From the NCBI RefSeq assembly GCF_016595525.1, contig NZ_JAENII010000002.1, forward strand, positions 310,001 through 374,000: 64,000 nucleotides of DNA, read 5' to 3'. The translations under genes and the position numbers were made by a program. The stretch comes from Haloferula rosea (GTDB lineage Bacteria; Verrucomicrobiota; Verrucomicrobiia; Verrucomicrobiales; Akkermansiaceae). Below are positions 35,408 through 44,005 of the stretch, one piece after another. How positions within the stretch are numbered: the first letter of the stretch is position 1; the number at the start of each line of letters is the position of its first letter. The notes beneath the pieces were generated by a model, which saw only the letters and a list, made by a program, of their open reading frames with translations, searched no databases and was not told the origin of the DNA.

Positions 35408-38400
35408 CTAGCGGTTTCGATACTTGGGCACGAAGCGGGTCTCCACCTGGGTGGCGACGTCTTCCAACAGGACATCCACGGCTTTCTCAAGCTGGGTGTC
35501 CTTGCCTTGGATCAAATCGTTCGGGTCGGGCCAGACGACGATATCGGGCACGGCACCGTTCATTTCCATGTCTTCGCCGGTGTCGGGGAGGAACCAGCCA
35601 CGGAAGGGAACACGCAGGGTGCCGGCATCGAGGATGCGGTCCTTGGCTGCGGAGATGACGCCGCCTGCAGTGGGGACGCCAACCAGTTTGCCACGCTTCA
35701 AGGTTTTGATGGCGTGCGCGAAAATTTCGGCGTTTGAGTAGGAGTTCTCGTTGCAGAGGACGACGAGTGGCTTGTGCCAGGATGCATAGACCTTCCGGTC
35801 CTGCGGATAGCCCGGGTTGCCATTGCGGGGGATCGTCACCGCATGGCGCGGCTGACAAAGAACGGTCAGCAGGTGGTCGGTGATGAATCCGCCACCATTG
35901 TCCCGAATGTCGATGATGAGTCCGCTCTTACCGTGACCGGCAGCATAGATCTGACGCTCGAATTGCTCGAACTCGTCCCAGAACATTCGGGCGATGTGGA
36001 CGTAGCCCAATTGTCCGTTGGAGAGTTCCTCGACCTTGCGCCGGTTTTCCGCGACGACTTCGGCTTCGGCGAGGAGGGTGGCCTTTTCGTATGAGATCGG
36101 CTCGATTTCGTGGACGTGCTCCACCCCATCGGCGTCGCGGACGGCGAGCTCGATGCGTCGATCCATCCTCCCATTCATGAAGCGGTGGACGGGGACGCTG
36201 CTGTCGACGCGGTGGCCGTTGACGCGAAGGATGGTGTCCCCGACCTCGATACGGGGACTGCAGTTGGCCGCCGGGCTGTCGGCGATCACGTGACCGACGG
36301 TCATGGGTGATCCGGCACTGTGACGCTGGAAGCGGATGCCGATGTGTCGGGTGGTCTGGAACTCGGCACCTTCGTTTTCCCATGGCTCAGGCCAATCTTC
36401 GGAGATGAAGGTCAGGTGTGAGGCATTCAGCTCGCCGAGCAGCTGGGCAACGACGCGGTCGAAGGTCCGGGAGTCCGGGGCGTCTGCGGCAGCCTGCTCG
36501 TATTTCAGGCGGGTGGCATCCCAGTCGAGCCCGTTCATTTCCGGGTCGTAGAAGCGGTCGCGCAGAGTACGCCAGATGGTACGGAAGCACAGTCGTTGAT
36601 GGGCAGTCCGGTCGCGGACCATCCTCGATGAAATGGGGTAGCGCTTGAGCTTGCCCTTCTTCAGCACCGCGGGGGCGCGATCGACGATCCAATACAACGC
36701 TTCGTCGGTGTCACGAATCGGCAAGCCACGGTGGTCATCGTAGCTCTCCATTTTCGCGGACGGGGTGGCTTCCATCCGGTAGAGGGTGTCATTGGTGCTG
36801 TTCTTCGACTGGAAAAGGAGGTGCTCCGAGTCGTGGGACCAGAGGACGCGCTCGGGTTCAATGCCGCGGGTGTTCAAGCGGACGACACGGTCGCTCAGCC
36901 CCTCGAAGTCAATTCGAAGTCGGTTCTTGGTCACCTGATCCTCTTCGGGGCGCCTTTTCGTCCGAGGATCGTCCATGACTTCGGCTGCTGGCTCATCGTC
37001 TTCCGATTCGCTGTCCTGCTGTTGGTAGGACGGGTCCTCGCGCATGATTTCCTCCGCTTCGAGTTCCTTCCGAACCCGGGTGCTGCGGACGGCCTCATCA
37101 AGTCGGAGGTCGACGTAGAACAAGCCCATCTCGTTGTTGAGGCGACGACCGGTAAAGGCGATCTTCCGACCGTCCGGTGACCAGCGCGGGGAACCTTCGA
37201 AGTCGGGGTGGCGGGAGACATTGAAGGGCTCCTCGGAACCGTCCGTGGGAACGATGTAGATGTCCCTGTTGAAGTTCTGGTCCTGGGCTGCGAAGGCGAT
37301 CCACTGGCCATCAGGCGACCATGAGAAGGTCGGGGGATCCCAGCATGAGAAGAGGACACGGGGGTCGGAACCGTCCGCCTTGGCAATGACGAGATCCCCA
37401 CTACCGGCGATCCATGCGAGTTGCTTGCCGTCGGGGCTGAGAGAGAATCGGCGCTTTTGTCGCGGACCGTGGGTGATCTGCTCGGTCTTGAAGGACTCGG
37501 CACGCCACCAGAATTCGTCCGGATCGCTGCGGGAAAGGCGCCACAGATTGGCGTCGATTCCGTCGTCGTACTGGTAGTAGATGAATTCTCCGTCGGGCGA
37601 GAAGAGGGGGTCGTCCTCAACGCCGGGTGTGCGGGTAATTCGGTTCGGCTCACGGAGCACGGTATCCATCGCCCAGAGCTCGCCCTCGGCCTTGTAAACA
37701 ATCTCCAGCCCACTGGGTGAGAAGTCGGCGTCAACGGTCCCGGTGATCTTGCGGACCTCGCTGGTCGTGTCGGGAAGGTCTTCCGACTGCCAGACGTCGA
37801 GACGGGTGGGCTCCTTGTCCTTGCCGGGTCTGAAGGTCCAGAGGTCGAATCCGCGCCTGAAGACGATGGTCGAACCGTCCCCGGACAGGGATGGAAGCAT
37901 GATGCCGTCGTCCTTGAAGTGGGTGAGTTGCTCGTCGTTGCCACCATCCATCGTCCGACTGAACAGGTTGAAGCAGCCATCGCGCTCGGACAGATAGTAA
38001 AAGCCTTTGGAGTCCGGCCAAGGCATCGGCGAACGGGCTTCGAACTCTTCCTTGATCAGTTGGGTGAATCTTCCGCTTTCGATGTGGTAGTGCCAGATCG
38101 ATGAAGCGCGTGGGCCGCGGTAGCCCTTGCGGTAGAGTTGCTCGCCTTCGCGGCAGAACAGGACACCGGACCCGTCCGGGAGCCAGCGTGCGGAGGTTCC
38201 CTTCTCGTTGAAAAGGTAGCGTTCGGGGGCGTCCTTACGGAGGTTGACCTGAATGAGTCGGGTCGGGCGGAAACCGGGTTCGTCGCGCAGACCTCGGAGA
38301 AGGGCGGTGCGTCCATCCGGGGCGACGCTCTCGAGCGTTCCGCCTTCGGAGTGATAGGTGTGCTGCGTCGCGGGCCCACCCTCGGCGGGCATCGAGAAAA

Positions 38401-38695
38401 GCTGGAGGGCTCCTGAGCGAGATGAGCAGAAAAAGAGCGTTTCGCCGTCCGGGGAATACTGCGGGTAACTGTCTCTTGCGGGGTGCGCTGTAAGTCGCAC
38501 GGCACGTCCGCCTCCGACCGCGACTTCCCAGATGTCATCGCGCCACTCGAACACAATTTTGTCGGCCCCAGGCGACAGGCACGGCCAGCTTGGCATTTGA
38601 ACGGAACCCGCTCCATCCGGGCGCTCTGATCCGGCTGCGATGCAGCTACCGAACAAAAGGAGGGTGAGGGGTAACCGGACGAGGCCGTGGATCAT
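35408..38695 (-). CDS. Tricorn-type protease (beta-propeller, PDZ, S41)
   Basis: A 1095-residue exported protein (signal peptide about 1-22). Residues about 35-310 and 315-690 contain WD40/TolB-like propeller blades (YPQYSPDGETLFFCS, FSWSPDGQWIAFAAQ, PRWSPDGRKIAFTGR). A helical C1-like region (about 710-800) precedes a PDZ domain (about 810-900) and a C-terminal S41 peptidase core with the nucleophile serine in NENSYSNAEIF (about residue 983), GVPTAGGVI and NGAVPDIVVWP. This is the tricorn architecture, here secreted, probably degrading peptides in the periplasm. An acidic insert (about 560-600) carries QQQDSESEDDEPA. Confidence 0.9.
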   Translation of the reverse strand: MIHGLVRLPLTLLLFGSCIAAGSERPDGAGSVQMPSWPCLSPGADKIVFEWRDDIWEVAVGGGRAVRLTAHPARDSYPQYSPDGETLFFCSSRSGALQLFSMPAEGGPATQHTYHSEGGTLESVAPDGRTALLRGLRDEPGFRPTRLIQVNLRKDAPERYLFNEKGTSARWLPDGSGVLFCREGEQLYRKGYRGPRASSIWHYHIESGRFTQLIKEEFEARSPMPWPDSKGFYYLSERDGCFNLFSRTMDGGNDEQLTHFKDDGIMLPSLSGDGSTIVFRRGFDLWTFRPGKDKEPTRLDVWQSEDLPDTTSEVRKITGTVDADFSPSGLEIVYKAEGELWAMDTVLREPNRITRTPGVEDDPLFSPDGEFIYYQYDDGIDANLWRLSRSDPDEFWWRAESFKTEQITHGPRQKRRFSLSPDGKQLAWIAGSGDLVIAKADGSDPRVLFSCWDPPTFSWSPDGQWIAFAAQDQNFNRDIYIVPTDGSEEPFNVSRHPDFEGSPRWSPDGRKIAFTGRRLNNEMGLFYVDLRLDEAVRSTRVRKELEAEEIMREDPSYQQQDSESEDDEPAAEVMDDPRTKRRPEEDQVTKNRLRIDFEGLSDRVVRLNTRGIEPERVLWSHDSEHLLFQSKNSTNDTLYRMEATPSAKMESYDDHRGLPIRDTDEALYWIVDRAPAVLKKGKLKRYPISSRMVRDRTAHQRLCFRTIWRTLRDRFYDPEMNGLDWDATRLKYEQAAADAPDSRTFDRVVAQLLGELNASHLTFISEDWPEPWENEGAEFQTTRHIGIRFQRHSAGSPMTVGHVIADSPAANCSPRIEVGDTILRVNGHRVDSSVPVHRFMNGRMDRRIELAVRDADGVEHVHEIEPISYEKATLLAEAEVVAENRRKVEELSNGQLGYVHIARMFWDEFEQFERQIYAAGHGKSGLIIDIRDNGGGFITDHLLTVLCQPRHAVTIPRNGNPGYPQDRKVYASWHKPLVVLCNENSYSNAEIFAHAIKTLKRGKLVGVPTAGGVISAAKDRILDAGTLRVPFRGWFLPDTGEDMEMNGAVPDIVVWPDPNDLIQGKDTQLEKAVDVLLEDVATQVETRFVPKYRNR

Positions 38696-38893
38696 AGGAT
38701 GGCGGGGATACGCACGGGACCCGGAAGTCTTACGCTAGAAACTTAAGATTTCCAAACCAAAAATGTGCGGAGAGCTGGCGTGGGTCACGCAGCGCTTCCA
38801 CTCGGGGAAACCGAGTCGGTGGTCAAACGTGAAATGCGCTTGGCCATCCGCAATTTCCGACCACGGAGTGGCCGGAGATCCGAGGCGGTCGAT

Positions 38894-39661
38894 TCAGGCG
38901 CTGACGAATTGCTCCTTCAGCATCGCCACTCCGTAGTCGCGATTCAGGCGGGCAATGTGATCGACGCTGATTTCCTTCGGGCATGCGGCTTCGCACTCGT
39001 ATTGATTGGTGCATCCGCCAAACCCTTCTTCATCCATTTGCCTGACCATGGCCAGAGCTCTCTTTTCGCGCTCCGGCTGACCTTGTGGCAGGTGACCGAG
39101 GTGGGAGGCCTTGGCGGCGACGAACAGCATGGCGGAAGCATTCTTGCAGGCGGCGACACAGGCGCCGCAGCCGATGCACGCCGCTGCGGAGAACGCGGCA
39201 TCCGCGGCTGCTTTGGCGATGGGTGCGGCATGGGCATCCGGAGCACCACCGGTCCGAACGGAGATGAATCCTCCGGCTTGCTGGATGCGGTCGAATGCCT
39301 CGCGGTCGGTCACCAAGTCCTTGATGACCGGGAACGCCCGGGAGCGGAATGGCTCGATCCAGATGGTATCGCCATCCTTGAATTTCCGCATGTGCACCTG
39401 GCAGGTGGTGATTCCCCGGTCCTTGCCGTGGGGAATGCCATTGATGGTGAGCGAACAGGTGCCGCAAATGCCTTCGCGGCAGTCGTGATCGAAGTGAATC
39501 GGCTCAGTGCCTTCGTCGATCAATCGTTCGTTGACGATGTCGAGCATCTCGAGAAACGAAGCTTCCTCGGGGATGTCTTTGGCTTCGTAGGTTTCCAGTC
39601 GACCTTGGTCGTTCGGACCTGACTGGCGCCAGACTTTGAGAGTGAGTTGCAGCTTGGACAT
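38894..39661 (-). CDS. sdhB: Succinate dehydrogenase/fumarate reductase iron-sulfur subunit
   Basis: Electron-transfer subunit of complex II. The [2Fe-2S] cysteines are at 61, 66, 69 (CREGICGTC) and 87. The 4Fe-4S and 3Fe-4S ligands come from [11 protein letters not shown] (162, 165, 168, 172) and Cys217, 223 and 227 ([14 protein letters not shown]). Length 255 is usual for the non-classical group. Neither the flavoprotein (sdhA) nor the cytochrome b (sdhC) gene is adjacent, which is unusual because these three normally form an operon. About 200 bases between its stop and the tricorn start contain only a 6-bp hairpin (ACTCGG/CCGAGT near 38801-38817). Confidence 0.95.
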   Translation of the reverse strand: MSKLQLTLKVWRQSGPNDQGRLETYEAKDIPEEASFLEMLDIVNERLIDEGTEPIHFDHDCREGICGTCSLTINGIPHGKDRGITTCQVHMRKFKDGDTIWIEPFRSRAFPVIKDLVTDREAFDRIQQAGGFISVRTGGAPDAHAAPIAKAAADAAFSAAACIGCGACVAACKNASAMLFVAAKASHLGHLPQGQPEREKRALAMVRQMDEEGFGGCTNQYECEAACPKEISVDHIARLNRDYGVAMLKEQFVSA

Positions 39662-39769
39662 TGGAACTTGGGGCCAATGTATCCTTCGGGCCCGTTGCCG
39701 CTAGTAAAAATCGCTCAGGAACAACGCATGAATTGTGATCGGCGGAAATCGTCGGGGCTGCATGCGGCG

Positions 39770-40765
39770 TCATGGCTCGAGTGCGTCCAGCATGAACGCG
39801 CAGATGGCGGGGTAGAGATTCACCGAGTCCTTTGCGAGAACCCGTCCGTGGTTGCCGCCGGCCACGGTGTAGAATTGCTTCTTTTCGGACGGGATCCGTT
39901 CAAAGATGGCGAGCCCCTGTTCGAGCGGGATGTAGTGGTCTGAGTCACCATGGACGATCATCGAGGGGAGTGTGAGACGTGAGGCGGCGTTCACCGGGCG
40001 GATCGCTGCTGGGTTCAGTCCGACGCGAAGGCGGGAGACGGTGGCGACCGAGTGGTAGAGCAGGGGGCTCAGTTGATCCGCGACCGGGTGCAGGGAGCGC
40101 GCGGAATCCAGCACGACACGATCGAGTGAGGAGAATGCGGCCACGCTGACAACGCCTGCCCAGCGGTCCGGGTCGCGGGCTGCGGTGAGAATGGCGATTG
40201 CACCGCCTTGGGAGATGCCGAACAGGAACATGGGGGAATGGGGTTCATTTCTTTGAACTTCTTCAGTGAGTTCCTCGATGAGTCCGACTTCCCGAGCACC
40301 GAAGGTGGCGGACGCGAGCGGGCTTTCTCCATGGCCGGGGAGGTCCGGAAGGATGCAGCGAAAGCCAGCGGCGCAGAAGCGTTCAGAGATGGGAAGGTGA
40401 TCCTCCTTTCTGCTTCCGTGACCATGCAGGAGGATCACCGTGCCGAAGGTTTGACCCCATGGGGGAAGTGAGATGGACGAGTGTGACAAGGCGGTGCGCA
40501 GCGCTCGGGATTTCCGCGCGCGGCCGGGATGGCTTGCGGGCATGACCTCGAGGTAGGGGGTGCCTGACCGGGCTGCGTGCCGGGTGACCTCGACACCGAA
40601 ATCCGCCGGGGCACCCAGGATTTCCTCGTGGTAGTCCTGAAGCTGGCGACGCTCCGGCGTGAGGAGACGACTGGAGCCGATCCATCCGACCAGTCCGATG
40701 GCGAGCAGGGAGACGATGGCCAGAGTGACGAGGCCGCGTTTGATGAAGAGGAGAGCAAGCTTCAT
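39770..40765 (-). CDS. Membrane-anchored alpha/beta hydrolase
   Basis: 331 residues with an N-terminal membrane segment (about 8-29) followed by the hydrolase fold: oxyanion HGHGSRKEDH (about 114-123), DLPGHGESPLA, nucleophile Ser185 in FGISQGGAIA, then HGDSDHYIPLEQG and a C-terminal GGNHGR that supply acid and histidine. It could be an esterase, lipase or peptidase anchored at the inner membrane; substrate unknown. It is divergent from the YlbF-family gene. Confidence 0.85.
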   Translation of the reverse strand: MKLALLFIKRGLVTLAIVSLLAIGLVGWIGSSRLLTPERRQLQDYHEEILGAPADFGVEVTRHAARSGTPYLEVMPASHPGRARKSRALRTALSHSSISLPPWGQTFGTVILLHGHGSRKEDHLPISERFCAAGFRCILPDLPGHGESPLASATFGAREVGLIEELTEEVQRNEPHSPMFLFGISQGGAIAILTAARDPDRWAGVVSVAAFSSLDRVVLDSARSLHPVADQLSPLLYHSVATVSRLRVGLNPAAIRPVNAASRLTLPSMIVHGDSDHYIPLEQGLAIFERIPSEKKQFYTVAGGNHGRVLAKDSVNLYPAICAFMLDALEP

Positions 40766-40925
40766 GGGTGAGTGCCCACATGGATGGTCGGTTCGGAGGA
40801 TCCTCGTGCGAAGCGTTGATGAATTCCGCGTGCAGCGTCGGGTCGGATGCCTGGCGGGCGTGGGAATGAGGGGAATGAGTGGAATCGGGTTTGCATTGGT
40901 GAGTCCGGGGTCTTAGGGGAAGGGC

Positions 40926-41357
40926 ATGTCGATGCTCGCAGATGACTCCGCCGTAATGACCAAAGCCCGCGAATTGTGCGCGGAAATCGCCAATGACAGC
41001 CGCTTTGCCGAACTTCAGAAGGACGTCGAAGCCTTCATGAATAACGATGAAGCGAAGCTGATGTATCAGAGCGTTCACGAACGGGGCAGTGAGCTGCACC
41101 AGAAGCAACACGCCGGTGTGGAGCTTGGTGCTGCGGAAATCCGTGAGTTCGAGGAGGCTCGCGACGAGCTGATGAACAATGGAGTGGCCAAGTCTTTCAT
41201 GGATGCCCAGGGCGAACTTGAAACCCTGCAGAAGGCGATCGGCCAGTATGTCGGACTGACGCTCGAGCTGGGTCGCGTTCCTACTGCCGACGATCTCGCC
41301 GAGGCTCAAGGCGGTGGTTGTTGCGGTGGCGGAGGTGGCGGTGGCTGCGGCTGCTGA
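40926..41357 (+). CDS. YlbF/YmcA-family protein with Gly/Cys-rich tail
   Basis: 143 residues. About 10-120 is the all-helical YlbF/YmcA (Com_YlbF) fold: KARELCAEIANDSRFAELQKDVEAF, SELHQKQHAG, LGAAEIREFEEARDELMNN. In Bacillus subtilis this family forms a complex with YaaT that affects RNA maturation and binds iron-sulfur clusters through C-terminal cysteines. Here the C-terminus ends in a run of glycines with four cysteines (two adjacent, then GCGC), a plausible metal ligand. A strong Shine-Dalgarno-like AGGGGAAGGG precedes the ATG, and a terminator follows. Confidence 0.85.
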   Translation: MSMLADDSAVMTKARELCAEIANDSRFAELQKDVEAFMNNDEAKLMYQSVHERGSELHQKQHAGVELGAAEIREFEEARDELMNNGVAKSFMDAQGELETLQKAIGQYVGLTLELGRVPTADDLAEAQGGGCCGGGGGGGCGC

Positions 41358-41380
41358 TCGCTATTCACAAACTCTCTCTC

Positions 41381-41418
41381 AGACGCTCCGTCCGGCATGG
41401 GTGGAGCGTCTTTCTTTT
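41381..41418 (+). terminator. Rho-independent terminator after the YlbF-family gene
   Basis: AGACGCTCC (41381-41389) pairs perfectly with GGAGCGTCT (41403-41411) around a 13-base loop, then TTCTTTT. It lies 24 bases past the stop of the YlbF-family gene. Confidence 0.85.
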
Positions 41419-41420
41419 CC

Positions 41421-41498
41421 ATGGAAGCCGTCATTCAGATCGTGATCGCCGCAGTGATCGTCTTCGGCTCGATCCTGCTCTACGCGAACCGCAACTAG
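41421..41498 (+). CDS. Possible 25-residue single-pass membrane peptide
   Basis: ATG 41421 to TAG 41498 encodes MEAVIQIVIAAV followed by IVFGSILLYANRN: one hydrophobic helix with an acidic N-terminus and a basic C-terminus, the usual look of a small membrane protein. It begins just after the YlbF terminator's T-run. Expression would need its own promoter or read-through. It is too short for comparison by eye, so chance is possible. Confidence 0.4.
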   Translation: MEAVIQIVIAAVIVFGSILLYANRN

Positions 41499-41516
41499 GG
41501 GTCGCGTGGATCGGCT

Positions 41517-41996
41517 TCACTGCGGGACGAGTTCGGCGCTCAGTCCCTCGGGTGTGTGCTCGAGGAGGAAGGTCGAGCGCACGATTTGCTCGTCCGCATC
41601 CTCGTATTCCACTTCGGCCCGCAGCATCCCACGACGGTTCTCCAGCTTCGTCAGGCGGAAGACCGGTTTCTGGCGGAGCCGGAAGAAGCAGTGCAATGGC
41701 ACGTCGGCATGGAGCGCCTGCCAGAGGAAGCGTGCCGGCTCGAAGCCGGGAACGCGGGCCAGCGCGGCGAGCACGTGCCGGATGCGCCAGATCCCGTGGC
41801 GGCTGGCCCAACGGTCTGCCGTGCGTTTCGCGAGCATGGTATCCCACCAGGCGGCGATGGGGTTCTCGTGGACTTCGATGATTTCCTCGACCAACTCACG
41901 GGCGTGCCACTGGAGTCCCGCATGGAGCTGTGCCCGGGTGATATTTCCGGATTCGAATTCGTCGAAGAGCTGGGGCGGTGTCGGTTGCACGGGCAT
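41517..41996 (-). CDS. Conserved-looking protein of unknown function
   Basis: 159 residues, no signal or membrane helix. It begins with a helical part that looks like a regulatory helical hairpin (PPQLFDEFESGNITRAQLHAGLQWHARELVEEIIE, seen as LFDEFESGNITRAQ and LQWHARELVEEII), then an Arg/Trp-rich middle (WDTMLAKRTADRWASRHG, IWRIRHVLAAL), and ends in a beta-rich segment (VFRLTKLENRRGMLRAEVEYED). I do not recognise the family. It lies 58 bases downstream of plsX on the same strand and may be the last gene of that operon. Confidence 0.7.
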   Translation of the reverse strand: MPVQPTPPQLFDEFESGNITRAQLHAGLQWHARELVEEIIEVHENPIAAWWDTMLAKRTADRWASRHGIWRIRHVLAALARVPGFEPARFLWQALHADVPLHCFFRLRQKPVFRLTKLENRRGMLRAEVEYEDADEQIVRSTFLLEHTPEGLSAELVPQ

Positions 41997-42054
41997 GGAA
42001 CTTCCTCAACCCACTCAAGCCCAAATGGAGGTCGACGCACGCGAAATCCTCGCG

Positions 42055-43086
42055 TCAGGCGTCGGCCTTGATCGCTTCGAGGGTCGTCCGGATGTGCTCG
42101 TTGACCTTGTGATCCACGCTTTCGACGCCGGCGCGGATCGCATTCTGGATCGCAAGTGCGGAGGACCCGCCATGGGCAATGATGACGACGCCGTTGACGC
42201 CCAGCAGTGGGCTTCCTCCGTAGGCTTCAGCGCTGCTGCGTGCCTTGAGCTCGGCGAAGGCACCCTTCGATAGGGCGGCGCCAAGTTTGCGGACCGGAGA
42301 GGCCATGAGGCTTTCCTTGAGCCATTTTCCCATGGCCTTGGCCGTGGCCTCGCAGGACTTGAGCACAATGTTCCCGGTGAAGCCGTCGCAGAGACACACA
42401 TCGAGCGGGCTGTCGAACAGGTCGTGACCTTCGACATTGCCGACGAATTCGAATGGGGCCTTGCCGGTGTCGACAAGCGCGGAGACGAGCGTGAAGACTT
42501 CCTTGGTGAAAGCGGTGCCCTTCTCGTCCTCTTCGCCATTGGACATGATACCGATCTTGGGCCGTTGGACGCCGTAAACGCCGGTCGCGTAGGCTGCGCC
42601 CATGATGGCGTAGCCAAGGAGATGGGAAGGTTTGGCTTCAGGGTTGGCGCCCGCGTCGAGCAGGTGGCAGGGGCCATGCTCGTTGGGCAGGCCGGATGCG
42701 ATGCCCGGGCGTTCGACTCCGGGAATGAGACGAAGCTTCAGCTGGCCAGCGGCCACGCAGGCCCCCGTGTTGCCAGCGGAGACGAAAGCGTCGGCATCCC
42801 CGGATTTCACCAGATCCATGGCCACTGCCACGGATGACTGCTTTTTCCGTCGGACCGCCTTGGCGCCGGGTTCGCACATGCCGATGACCTCGGGTGCATG
42901 GACGATCTCGATGCGCGGGTCACCGAGGTCGAGATGGCACTCCGGAGCAAGGGCTTCGATGGCGCCTCGATCCCCGACGAGGATCAACTTCTTGAGGGTG
43001 GGGTAGTTGGCAAGGGCTCCAGCGGCTCCCTCGAGATTGACGCGAGGGGCCTTGTCGCCCCCCATGGCATCCAGTGCTACTTTCAT
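42055..43086 (-). CDS. plsX: Phosphate acyltransferase PlsX
   Basis: Converts acyl-ACP to acyl-phosphate for phospholipid synthesis, a peripheral membrane enzyme. The family N-terminus (KVALDAMGGDKAP), FVSAGNTGACVAAGQLKL, LLDAGANPEAKP, the CLCDGFTGNIVLKS segment and the C-terminal GVNGVVIIAHGGSSALAIQNAIR are all there. 343 residues is usual. It is the last of yceD-rpmF-plsX, the conserved order in many bacteria, with an 88-base gap after rpmF that contains a hairpin. Confidence 0.97.
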   Translation of the reverse strand: MKVALDAMGGDKAPRVNLEGAAGALANYPTLKKLILVGDRGAIEALAPECHLDLGDPRIEIVHAPEVIGMCEPGAKAVRRKKQSSVAVAMDLVKSGDADAFVSAGNTGACVAAGQLKLRLIPGVERPGIASGLPNEHGPCHLLDAGANPEAKPSHLLGYAIMGAAYATGVYGVQRPKIGIMSNGEEDEKGTAFTKEVFTLVSALVDTGKAPFEFVGNVEGHDLFDSPLDVCLCDGFTGNIVLKSCEATAKAMGKWLKESLMASPVRKLGAALSKGAFAELKARSSAEAYGGSPLLGVNGVVIIAHGGSSALAIQNAIRAGVESVDHKVNEHIRTTLEAIKADA

Positions 43087-43122
43087 CGTTCTGCGTGCGC
43101 GATACCCGGATATAAGAAATCA

Positions 43123-43145
43123 CCGTTCCGGAACATCCAGAACGG
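43123..43145. other. Hairpin between rpmF and plsX
   Basis: CCGTTC (43123-43128) pairs with GAACGG (43140-43145) across an 11-base loop that itself could begin a shorter GTTCCGGAAC pairing. On the minus (transcribed) strand it is followed by a weak T-containing stretch (TGATTTCTT). It could attenuate plsX relative to rpmF, but the T-run is poor. Confidence 0.3.
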
Positions 43146-43174
43146 CGACAGAATCAAGTGGGAGATGGGACGGC

Positions 43175-43357
43175 TCAGAGAGCGTCCACCTCAAGAACCT
43201 TGCGGTCGCGATAGTATCCGCAGGATGGGCAAGCGATGTGCGAGGGCACACGGCTGTCACATTCGGGACAAGTCTTGAAGATCGGTGCGCGCCAGCGATT
43301 TGCGCCACGGCGCATTTTCTGACGGCTCTTGGATTGACGACGCTTTGGTACTGCCAT
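43175..43357 (-). CDS. rpmF: 50S ribosomal protein L32
   Basis: 60 residues. AVPKRRQSKSRQKMRRG is the classical L32 start, and a zinc ribbon is formed by Cys30, Cys33, Cys43 and Cys46 (CPEC, CPSC). It is the zinc-containing (C+) form. It lies between yceD and plsX as in many genomes. Confidence 0.98.
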   Translation of the reverse strand: MAVPKRRQSKSRQKMRRGANRWRAPIFKTCPECDSRVPSHIACPSCGYYRDRKVLEVDAL

Positions 43358-43369
43358 GACGAAAAAGGG

Positions 43370-43870
43370 TTATCGGTCTGAATCGGTGTTCTTGAGGGCG
43401 TCGAGGGCAGACCAGCGGTCGTCCCCTTCGGCGTGGGGCGGGGTCTCTACCGCATCCTCACCCGGTTTGTCCACCGCCAAATAGCGAGGATCGATTTCAC
43501 ATTGCTGTGGTTCGTCCGCATCGTCGCATCTGGGATCGGTCGGAAAGTGAATCAGAACCTCTTCGCGGACGGCGTCCGTGGCGTCAATTGATCCGGATTC
43601 CTTGATTTCTAGGGAGATTGCGGCGCTCGGGACCTCGATGGTCTGAACGAAGGGATGGAGGGTCCGGACGCAGGTGAACTCAAAGGGGGCGGAGAGTGAT
43701 CCGGTAAAAAGTAATTCGGATCCAAATCGCTGAACGTGCAATTCGAAGCTCAAGGGACCGGCGGGTTGGGCGTCGTCCTTGGGCAAATCGAAGATTTCCG
43801 GTGGTAGTTCTCCTTCGATCTGCTTGCCCTCATCCGGCAGGTTGGCCAGATCAATCGTGAGTCGTTTCAT
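43370..43870 (-). CDS. yceD: DUF177/YceD-family protein
   Basis: 166 residues. The YceD family is encoded immediately upstream of rpmF across bacteria and affects 23S rRNA metabolism in some species. Features here: an N-terminal RLTIDLANLPDEGKQIEGEL, a beta-sandwich core with LLFTGSLSAPFEFTCVRTLHPFV (note the usual CxRCL is CVRTL), and a C-terminal acidic tail ending RWSALDALKN. The acidic Asp/Glu stretch at about 115-155 is longer than in Escherichia coli. It is 12 bases upstream of rpmF and divergent from the Amt-like gene. Confidence 0.88.
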   Translation of the reverse strand: MKRLTIDLANLPDEGKQIEGELPPEIFDLPKDDAQPAGPLSFELHVQRFGSELLFTGSLSAPFEFTCVRTLHPFVQTIEVPSAAISLEIKESGSIDATDAVREEVLIHFPTDPRCDDADEPQQCEIDPRYLAVDKPGEDAVETPPHAEGDDRWSALDALKNTDSDR

Positions 43871-44005
43871 GAGGGGATTCTAGTGTTCGTTCCATGGGTT
43901 GGCCACCGAGAATGGGGGTGTCGCGTGAATCTTGTCGGGAGGAAGGTTCTCGCTGATCTCAGGCGGTGCTTGTGGTTTCGAAAGCGTTCACCATGGTGGC
44001 ACCTG

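Noticed and set aside
38801-38817. ACTCGG/CCGAGT hairpin downstream of sdhB as a terminator
   Set aside because: Only 6 bp with no T-run on the transcribed side and about 80 bases past the stop; recorded in the sdhB entry but not called as a terminator.
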